A stretch of DNA of 64,000 nt from Larix kaempferi (lineage: Eukaryota; Streptophyta; Pinopsida; Pinales; Pinaceae). The stretch's first letter is position 1; each line of letters opens with the position of its first letter. The position numbers were made by a program, and so were the translations under genes. The stretch lies in assembly GCA_027924585.1 (NCBI GenBank), contig BSBM01000592.1:8626501-8690500 (forward strand). The letters run 5' to 3'. The notes beneath the pieces are model-generated. The model worked only from the letters and a program-made list of their open reading frames with translations. It searched no databases and had not been told where the DNA came from. This document shows, in pieces, positions 56,763-64,000 of this stretch.

Positions 56763-57194
56763 GGCATCTATCCAGGCTACTCACCTGCTGCTTGCTCATA
56801 TGAGGATGGCTCTAACTCACTGATACTGCTTACCAAAGCTAAGTAACTACAGAATCTCTGAAATGCCTTCCTCTCTCTAACATTCTTCTTAGCAGTTCAC
56901 ACTGCCTGTGCTTCCTTCAAGGTATCTTGAAGCCACTTGGGCTTCCTCTTCCCTGAAGTGACATCCTTAGAGGAGAAATCATCATCCTCGTCCCAATCAC
57001 TTGTATGGGAATGAATACCTCCAGCAGAGGTACCAGCAGTCGTCGATCCTGTCGCTCGAGAACCTGTAATCTGGGACCCTGATCTTGGTTGATCACCAAC
57101 CTGAGATCCTGTGCCTGTGGAACCCGTAATCTGGGAATCCATCACTCCAGATACTTGGGACCCTGTTCATTGTGGACTAGCACTCTGACTTGTG
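56763..57194 (-). pseudogene. gag-pol: Copia F integrase-RT linker
   Basis: Gly, Ser and Thr rich with repeated TGS and SQ steps (57145 down), an acidic patch (DWDEDDDFSSKD) and then SGKRKPKWLQDTLKEAQ. It is the variable linker of Copia polyproteins. Stops on both sides; no enzyme motif. Confidence 0.7.
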
Positions 57195-58021
57195 TCATCC
57201 GGAGATGTAGCAATCTGTTGTTTTCCCTTTTTCTGACTCACATGACTTTCGGAAAGCCCGATCCTCCTCAAATTTCACATCATGTCTCACAACAGTATTC
57301 TTGAGAGCAGGAATGTAAATGCGATAGGCTTTCGAAGTCTCATCATATCCAACGAGAATTCCCCTCTCGGCTGTAGGTTCCAACTTTGTCCTTTTCTCTG
57401 AAGGAACATGCGAGTAGGTAAGGCATCCAAAAATCCTGAAATGCCCAACTTCAGGTTTCTTTCCAGAGAAAGCCTCTTCTGGAGTTTTGTCCCCCAAAAC
57501 TTTATGAGGACTCTTGTTCTGTATATACGCTGCGGTGTTACATACCTCATCCCAAAGAAAAAATGGAAAACCCTGGTCGTGCAACATAGATCTAGCAGCA
57601 CCAACAATGGCCCTCTTTTTCCTCTCAACAACCCCATTTTGTTGAGGTGTATAGGGCACAATCAACTGCCTCTTGATGCCCTCCTGGATGCAAAACTCAT
57701 TGAACTCCTTGGAGGTATACTCACCTCCATTATCAAATCTGAAGATCTTGATCTTCCTTTCTGTCTGATTTTCCACAAGAGCCTTGAACTCTTGAAATTT
57801 TTGCGAAACTTCTTTTGATTCTTGACTCTTTAAAAATAGATCCAGGTCTTCTTGGAGTAGTCATCAATGAAGGATACATAGTACTTGTATCCTTTCAAGG
57901 ATGTAGTGGACATTGGACCACAAAGGTCAGAATGAATCAAATCAAGTGCTCCTGTAGATCTGTTGTCACTCTTGGGAAAAACAGTCTTGATGTACTTCTC
58001 AAGAGCACACCCCTTACACAC
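57195..58021 (-). pseudogene. gag-pol: Copia F integrase
   Basis: CKGCALEKYIKTVFPKS gives the zinc-region Cys pair; then HSDLCGPM (first Asp), FDNGGEYTSKEF (second Asp) and NGVVERKKRAIVGAA (Glu), so the triad is complete. The C-terminal GKK segment EEAFSGKKPEVGHFRIFGCL is intact. A stop and shift near 57820 separates WIYF from VENQTERKIKIF. After CESEKGK the frame is lost before the linker. Confidence 0.9.
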
Positions 58022-58030
58022 ATCATTGTG

Positions 58031-58660
58031 CTATGTGCTAAACTCGGGCACCCCTGTCACAATCTCGCTGAGAATCTTCAGGGCATGATGGTGTAGATGA
58101 GCCATCCTTCTGTGCCAAAGCTCACAGGTGTCACAATCATCATCACGGCTACTATGACTCAGGGCATGATGAAGCTGAAATTTGAGCCTGTCCATTTTTC
58201 CGTTGCGGACTCCAATCTTCACAGTTGAGGTATCGTTGGATCCCTTGGGATGAACTAGAACATTTTCATCTCTGAACATCACCCATAATCCTTGATCTTC
58301 AAAAGTAGACACAAAGATCAAGTTCTTCTTTAGACTTGGGACATATAGAACATCACGAACTCTCATAGATTCTCTTGATTCTTTCTAAAAAGACATTGTT
58401 CCTCGTCCTACTGCTTTGACAGTAGAATTGTCTCCCAGTACAATCTCAAGATCTAGCCCATCCTCGGCCAGATCTGTAAAGTACCCACGAACACCTGTCA
58501 TGTGGCTAGAGGCTCCGCTGTCTATGTACCATACACTAGAAGTGGAAGCGCTTAAAGATTGACAAGTGTTGAGAGCCATCTCTCTGTCAATATCATCAGT
58601 AGAATGCTCATCTATATCCATAGAGGAGCAAGAGGTGCAAGCAACTTGATCATCCCTCAT
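58031..58660 (-). pseudogene. gag-pol: Copia F protease and pre-integrase region
   Basis: 58385-58660 starts soon after the primer site and holds the protease active site VWYIDSGASSHMTGVRGYF and then IVLGDNSTVKAVGRGTMSF. A stop follows, and 58031-58366 reads MRVRDVLYVPSLKKNLIFVS, then ELWHRRMAHLHHHALKILSE, the start of the integrase zinc region. Gag, including the CCHC knuckle, is missing upstream. The protease motif DSGAS is intact here, unlike in element E. Confidence 0.88.
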
Positions 58661-58797
58661 ACTTGTGGTAATGGTGATCTTAAGGCACAGATCTAACTCT
58701 TGAAACAGCAGACCTAAAGCCCAACAGAGATCACCACACAGATCTGGTACACAGCTTGCAGATCTGAGTGCGATTGCTCTCCCTGACCCTTACCAGG

Positions 58798-58809
58798 GCT
58801 CTGATACCA
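58798..58809 (-). other. primer binding site of Copia F
   Basis: On the minus strand TGGTATCAGAGC directly next to the LTR end. Initiator tRNA-Met type. Confidence 0.9.
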
Positions 58810-59685
58810 TGAAATTTTAATCCAGAGATCACTACTCCCTCTAGATAGCCCTAAGATCTCAAACGGTTTGAGTCTCTGTAAATCAATAATGCTCTAAAGA
58901 AATAAAACTCAACAGCTATAGATCTCTTTACCACATAAACACAATCAATCACACATATGACACTGAATATACCCTGGAAACCCCAACCGGGGAAAACCAG
59001 CAATCCTGTGGGACTTTCTTCTATCTCGAGCCCAGAGCAATATATGAAATAAGTAAATACAACAATGTTACCTCAGATGTAGCACTCAATCCTGACGGGT
59101 CAAAAAACTAGATCTGTATGCATCAACCGATGCATGCACTAAGGAAATGTGCCCTAGCTGTCAATCTGGATTTGAGTCTGTCTGCAAGTAGCTCTGACTG
59201 TAATTCCTCTCCCACTGCGTTGCTCTGATATGCTCTGCTACAGAAGAAGCCCAATAGCTGAATGCGTCCTCCTCTGCATGGATAAGTGCGCCCTCCCTCA
59301 ACATAACAAACACTTGTACGGAATCAGATCTCAACAAATCTGATCTCTGATCGTCACAGACCTTTCTCAATCACTGAGACAAGGATGCTCTGAAAGTCTC
59401 AGCTGCTCAATCGATCAACCGTAAGCTGTATGAGCTTCTCTCTCCTCAAAGAATGCGCCCTCCTCCCTCAGGAAATTTGCCCACCTCTCAACTGGATCTA
59501 TCTAAGATCAGTTGGCTCGGTAACTCTAACAGACACCTTCTATCTCCTTATATCAACTCACTGTTGAATTAGGTTTACCAAAAACCTAAAAGTGGGTGCA
59601 TGCAAAACTCACTTTTGCATGCATCTGAGCATGCAAAACTTTTCATGCCCTCCTGAGAATAACTTCCCTGGTTAACTTTTTAACA
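58810..59685 (-). repeat. 5' LTR of Copia F
   Basis: 876 bp, partner of 54402-55268. The GTTTA duplication follows at 59686-59690. Confidence 0.94.
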
Positions 59686-59726
59686 GTTTACAGGTGTACT
59701 TGGCAAGTTGGTTGTAAGGGTTTGAG

Positions 59727-61073
59727 ATGGCTTCTAACTCAGTGAAGGCATAAGATAGGCTTGAAGGAGCCTCAAACTTTAATGCATGGAAGGCTAGGGT
59801 TTAAAATATTCTGGAGGGGAATGACTTGGATGATTTGGTTACTACGGTTGTAGAAGAGCCCACAACAGCTCAAGGAAGAGCAACATTTAGGAAGAAGCAA
59901 GCCAAGGCAAAGAATGTCATCTTTGACTCAATTAAAGACAATCTGATGCCTGTGATAGCTCCTCTAAGGACAGCTAAAGAATGCTTTGATGCCCTAGCAA
60001 ACCTTTATGAGAAGAAGGCACCTACTCAAAAGAGGGTTTTGAAGAATAAACTTCGTTCATTAAAGATGGAAGAGAAAGAGTCTGTTGCCTCTTTCTTCTC
60101 AAAGATTGCTCAGACAAGAGATCAACTCGTGGCAATTAGCGTTGAAGTAGATGATGATGACCTTGTGCAAACAGCAGTAGATGGTCTTCCTACATCTTGG
60201 GAGACATTTCTTGCAGCAGTAAATGAAAGAGAGATTCAACCAAGCTTTGATAGATTGTGGCATGATTGTCTAGAAGAAGAAGCCAGAATCCAGAACAGAT
60301 CCGGGACTCCCGTGGAAATGAACCATGCCCTTGTTGCCAAGACAAAGAAGGGAAGAAGCTTCCCTCATCACAAGAACAAAGGTAAGGGACCTCAAGGTAA
60401 GCACTTTCATAAATCAAAGGTAAGATGTTATAACTGTAGCAAGCTTGGTCATTATGCAAAAGACTATAAGAATCCTCCTAACAAGAAATGGCATAGGGGA
60501 AGGTATCATGCTTCAACTGCTACAGAAGAAGAAGAGCCTCAGCAAAAGAAATCTAAGGCTAAGACCAAAGAAAAAGATCAAAGAGAATACATCTTGGTCT
60601 CAGCACTCTCAGGTTCCACCTCCAACTCAGCAAACTCCTGGTGGATTGATAGTGGGACCACCAAACATATGACTAGATTCAAAAGGGCTCTTGTAGATTA
60701 CAAGACCAAATAGTTCAATGTGAAAGTGGAACTGGGAGATGGAAGTACCTATGCAATAAAAGGAGTTTGTTCAACTGCCTTAAAGTTTGATTCAGGTACG
60801 TTAATTCGTGTTGAGGAAATTTTGTATGTTCCCGGTTTAAAGAAGAATATTCTTTCAGTGACAATTTTAGAAGACAAGGGATTCTCTATAACCTTCTCAG
60901 AAGGAAAGGCACTGGTGTGGCCTAAGGGTGGAAATATGAGCTCAACCATTGTGATTGGAATCCGTGAAGGTGACCTTTATAAGGTCTCAGGACATGTTGT
61001 TAAAGCTCTAGTTAATAACCCCTGTAAGAATTCAGGGATCAAGAAGGAGCCATTTGTGCTCTTCAATCCCCAG
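59727..61073 (+). pseudogene. gag-pol: Copia H gag and protease
   Basis: The ATG at 59727 begins MASNSVKA and the frame continues through stops at 59751 (TAA) and 59802 (TAA), positions where relatives read through in DRLEGASNFNAWKAR-type sequence. Then 296 open codons (59826-60713) follow with gag helices and a knuckle CYNCSKLGHYAKDY, whose last Cys is Tyr (TGT to TAT), so it would bind zinc poorly. The protease site is WWIDSGTTKHM. TAG at 60711-60713 interrupts it, and the frame resumes as VKVELGDGSTYAIKG and EILYVPGLKKNILSVT. It ends at TAG 61074-61076. Confidence 0.9.
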
Positions 61074-61190
61074 TAGAGTGGGATTGCAGAAAAGGAAAGT
61101 GGAGATGTGATCTTCCATCACTCCAGGGAGTCTTCCAGTGACTCAGATATGGAAGCCTATGAGACATCCCGTTCAGAGAAGCAGAGGGAG
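61032..61190 (+). pseudogene. gag-pol: Copia H integrase remnant and linker
   Basis: After the protease region, the reading jumps directly to FVLFNPQ, a TAG stop, SGIAEKES. This corresponds to the end of the integrase core around the catalytic Glu (YNPQQNGVAERKN in A). The pre-integrase zinc region and both catalytic Asp blocks are missing, so a deletion of several hundred bp is inferred. An acidic Ser-rich linker follows (ESSSDSDMEAYETSRSEKQR) and is interrupted by the solo LTR at 61191. Confidence 0.8.
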
Positions 61191-62341
61191 TGTTGAAAAG
61201 TTACCAAGGAAGTGTTGTTCACCTAATGTTTCTTTGGGGTGGACAAGAACACTTTAAAAAGTGACCCCTAGTCATTTAATTAATCAAGTGAGATGTACTT
61301 TATTTTTTATAAAGTAACTTTATTAAAAGTCTAAGTCATGGTTTTAATCCTAACTTCATTCAAGTGATAAATTCAAGTGAGTGATTAATTAAAAGGGTCA
61401 TCACATAATTAAACGACATAAGTGCACTAAATGTCATTTAATTATTATTTATTAAGCATTTATTGAGAGCCTTTGAGCTAATCTAATCTTGGCCATTGGA
61501 TGAAGAGGGGGAAGTTACCATGAACAAAAAGGCTTGGAGAAGGTAAACCTAATTCATTGTTCACTTTTGCTTCCATGAGATTTGGAGAGGAGAAGAGCAA
61601 GAGAGGAGAGGAGACAAACCCTAGCACAAAAATCAAGAAGGTTTGGCTGGGCAAGATTTCCAAGATGATGGGTAGAAATTTCTAGAAGACCGTATAGCAA
61701 AAATTAGGCACAAATTTCGAGAAATTACAGGCACAGATTTTGAGGCGGACATACTGCATTTATTATTGTCCGTACAGGCACGAAAATCGAGGCAAGAGGT
61801 TCAGATTTTTAACAGTCCGTACAGGCGTGATTTTCGATGCAGAAGGTACAATTTTTAAGCAGTCCATACAGGCTCATAATTCAAGAAAACTGTTAGCACA
61901 TGTGAAACCGTACTACACAGTTTTCAAGGCAGCCGTACAGCACAGTTTTCTAGGAATCCGTACAGCAATTTGTCAATGAGATGTTGGCACAGTTTTCGAG
62001 AAGAAAATGAAGGAGATAAGTATAGCTATATTTTTGGTATAATTTAGCTGAAGAAATAAAATCTCTCTCTCTCATCAGGTTTTCCCTTAGGGGTTTTATC
62101 CTGGACCAATTTGGTCAAAAACACTGTCATTTTAATGTGTGAATGGCTGTTATAATTTTTTGAGTTTGAAAATATATGCTGAAAGTAAGAATTTCTGAGT
62201 TATTATTTTTTAAAAGAATTTCATGTGTTTTAAGAAAACAATTTTAATTTAGAAAAATAAATGCATATTGGGGTTTGGGAATTAAACCATATGCAGAGAA
62301 GTTGCAAAACTTGAAATCGGGTTGGGGTTCTAAAACCTTCA
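61191..62341 (+). mobile_element. solo Copia LTR I, inserted in element H
   Basis: 1151 bp from TGTTGAAAAG to AAACCTTCA with target duplication GGGAG (61186-61190 and 62342-62346). Its length and contents resemble the LTRs of Copia E (1139 and 1160 bp, read on their minus strand): a GAAGAAATAAAATCTCTCT-type segment and a series of GCACA...TTTCGAG motifs at about 61700-61990. Taking it out with one duplication leaves the host linker in a continuous frame, which confirms the ends. No internal domain is present, so it arose by LTR-LTR recombination or as a solo copy. Confidence 0.9.
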
Positions 62342-62346
62342 GGGAG

Positions 62347-62793
62347 AAGGCCAAGAAGCCTTCAGTTGATCTCATTGAGGAGCCTATTGAGAGGCTTCAA
62401 GGGTACTCCAGTGTGAGCCATGTCACTGATTCAGGATCATCCACTTATGTGAAGACAGCCAAACATCAAGTTTGGAAAGATGCTATGATAAAGGATATCT
62501 AGTTGATAATGGAAAATGACATGTGGAAAGTAATTCTCAAACAAGGGAAGTCAGTTGTAACTTCCAAGCGTATCTATAAGATCAAGGTTCTTGTTGACAT
62601 TCATAGTTGTTTAAAGCTTTCATGAAATCCTATATTCTATGACAGGTCGAGACACATCAAGAGGAAGTATCACTATGTCAAGGACATGATACAGAGACTT
62701 CAGTATGTTTTGTCAGCAGAACAGTTTGTAGATGTGTTGATTGAGCCTTTGTCATCGACAAGCTTGGTGTTATTGAGAGCCATTCTCCGAGGA
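62347..62793 (+). pseudogene. gag-pol: Copia H linker and fused RT/RNase H remnant
   Basis: The linker continues as KAKKPSVDLIEEPIERLQGY and runs into AKHQVWKDAMIKD, a TAG stop, and MENDMWKVILKQGKS then VVTSKRIYKIK, the first RT block. It then passes directly, without the RT palm, YVDD, thumb or most of RNase H, to SCLKLS, a stop, NPIFYDRSRHIKRKYHYVKD and AEQFVDVLIEPLS, the RNase H C-terminus. The join keeps the same frame. The final family-like segment (KLGVIESHSPRG) is shifted by a small deletion. The element cannot encode RT. Confidence 0.85.
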
Positions 62794-64000
62794 TGGTACC
62801 CTAGCTAGTTAACTAAGGTTCTTGGTCAATTAACCAAGCAGAGTAAGTCCCAAGAAGATACCCTAGGGTCCCCAGCAATCTCCTAGGATTCTTGGTAGGG
62901 AACCAAGCAGGTTGATGCCATGGCAAAGTCCCTAGCATGTGGCCTGGACCCCTATTTGTCTCTAGGGCATTCTGGTCTGGGACTAGACAGTTTCTTGCTC
63001 ACGAGGACCAAGCAAATCCTGCAGGTTGACACAGATACCTCCTGCTCTCGGACCAAGCAAATTCTTGGTCACGAGGACCAAGTAGTTCTTGCAGTACATA
63101 CCTGGTCAGTTAACCAGGTGGATCTTGGTCAATTCACCAAGATGATGATGCGTGATGCCCTCCTCTCCTAGGTCTTCAAGATGGTTGAGCTAGATGGTTT
63201 TCTCAAGGGACTAGCCACCCCTTGATGGAGTCACTAGCACTTGACCTTAGGAGCAGTCAGGAGGACCACAGGATCACATCATCCAGTGTGGACCTTCCTT
63301 ATACAGTGATGATGAACTTTCAGTTAGTGTATGGAACACTTGTACATTTGAGAGAGAGATGATTGGTTGTAACCCCACCTTAATTGTTCACCCTTGGTCT
63401 TCCCACCTTGTTGTTCTTGGTCTTGTGGTTAGAAGGGTTATCTACCCACTTTGAGTTGTCTTGACTCTTACCACCTTGATGTTTTGGTCTTATGGATAAT
63501 AGGGTTGTTTACCCACCTTAGGGGTACACCTTTTGGTCCTAGGGGTTGTGGGTCATGTACCCTTTATTGTTTTATGATTTGACTTGTATCATTTGTTGGT
63601 CCCTGTACCCTTAACCATGACCCTAGTACCCACCTAAAGACACCTTAATTATATTTTATATTATTATAAGTGGTTTTATTGTTTGGTGTCTTAACCCTTA
63701 TTTGTTGGTACCCACCTTATTTAATGGAACCCTAACTCATTAAAGAATTAAAAGAATGACCCTTCTCGAAGTTTTAAGGTTCTATATATTGGAGTCTAAT
63801 TTCATCTTTTGATATCATCTTTTCATCGCACATCTCAGCTGTAATTTTTTGTTGCTTGACGTCAACGGTTTAAGGGTATCTTGCTATTGCTTGCTCACTT
63901 GTTTAGGCCGCCCACCTACTGGAGTTTTTTGTAATGACCCTTTTTCAAAATTTATTACAATGCCCAATTTTCCACTTTTTTTCCCAATTTCGACCTTTGA
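62794..64000 (+). repeat. 3' LTR of Copia H, truncated by the window
   Basis: Matches the first 1.1 kb of the 5' LTR (51817 onward) with scattered changes up to CTGGAGTTTT at 63928; from 63930 the sequence no longer matches. Confidence 0.88.
63930..64000 (+). mobile_element. probable start of another LTR element
   Basis: At this point the 3' LTR of H departs from the 5' LTR (which continues CCTTCATACATAAAC at about 52914) and a new sequence starts TGTAATGACCC. TG at an LTR start followed by TAATG(A/T)CC resembles the LTR start of chromovirus B (TGTAATGTCC). Only 71 bp are visible, so the class is inference. Confidence 0.4.

Larger units (their letters stand above)
54402..59685 (-). mobile_element. 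Copia element F, minus strand, lacks gag
   Basis: LTRs 54402-55268 and 58810-59685 with a perfect target duplication GTTTA (54397-54401 and 59686-59690). It sits in the leader of element H, about 90 bp after the primer site of H. The element is 5.3 kb. Protease, integrase, RT and RNase H are all recognisable, but no gag follows the primer site: the first readable protein is the end of gag and the protease. Stops and frameshifts occur throughout. Protein similarity is closest to element E (shared KRKPKWLQDTLKE linker). Confidence 0.96.
51817..64000 (+). mobile_element. Copia element H, deletion derivative, 3' end beyond the window
   Basis: A plus-strand Copia element: long 5' LTR (51817-54302), initiator-Met primer site, gag, protease, remnants of integrase, RT and RNase H, and the start of the 3' LTR (62794 to the window end). 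Without insertions its internal domain is only about 2 kb. Large parts of integrase, RT and RNase H are absent. It is interrupted by Copia F (54402-59685), by a solo LTR (61191-62341) and probably by another LTR at 63930. LTR start assigned at TGGTACCCTAG; the exact base is uncertain because GAGGA precedes both LTRs. Confidence 0.88.

Overview
This window is repeat-dominated nuclear DNA from a large-genome plant. The plant assignment rests on Copia elements and chromodomain Gypsy elements primed by initiator tRNA-Met, hAT transposase relics with the plant-type C-terminal dimerisation region, and long AT-rich spacers. A gymnosperm-like genome would fit, but the sequence does not prove the lineage. 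I see no bacterial operons, rRNA, tRNA genes or CRISPR. Almost every long reading frame belongs to a broken retrotransposon; the only host-gene candidate is a terminal exon at 20708-21170.

The layout resolves into nested stacks whose ends can be read to the base because target-site duplications (TSDs) survive. Stack 1 (64-11298): a 3.9-kb coding-free LTR-like unit (called G1 here) interrupted by a complete Copia element A (3112-10444, TSD AAGAT). It lies in a Gypsy relic that still shows an integrase fragment near 12.1 kb. Next is a minus-strand Copia element E (12748-19393, TSD TCCAT), then a host interval with the candidate exon. Stack 2 (22853 to about 36815): a minus-strand hAT relic K split by chromovirus B (24193-36150, TSD CACAA), itself split inside gag by unit G2 (26605-31164, TSD AGACC). 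Stack 3 (37620-49061): a non-autonomous hAT element J (8-bp TSD CTTAATAT) is split by a minus-strand Reina-like chromovirus D (37692-48011, TSD GAAAG), whose own LTR is split by unit G3 (37818-42354, TSD GTTAC). Stack 4 (51817 to the window end): a deletion-derivative Copia element H carries a gag-less Copia element F (54402-59685, TSD GTTTA), a solo LTR I (61191-62341, TSD GGGAG), and probably one more LTR element starting at 63930.

Three things stand out. (1) The G units are about 4.5 kb long, coding-free, bounded by TGTTATCAC...GTGATAACA or close variants, and occur three times without any internal domain. Each holds an exon-like block of 118-120 bp with 3' and 5' splice signals at the same places. 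(2) hAT element J, once D is removed, is only about 1.1 kb and contains a GC-rich fragment with coding character, like a captured gene piece. (3) Element H has lost the integrase core, the reverse transcriptase palm and most of RNase H, yet the RT-to-RNase H junction stays in frame, which looks like a non-autonomous family template rather than random decay.

The retroelements share one logic: LTR promoter, initiator-Met primer site, gag with a CCHC knuckle, aspartic protease, then integrase before RT-RNase H (Copia) or RT-RNase H before integrase and chromodomain (Gypsy). Most in-frame breaks are explained by single C-to-T or G-to-A changes, as expected from long-term cytosine methylation. None of the elements encodes an intact polyprotein.
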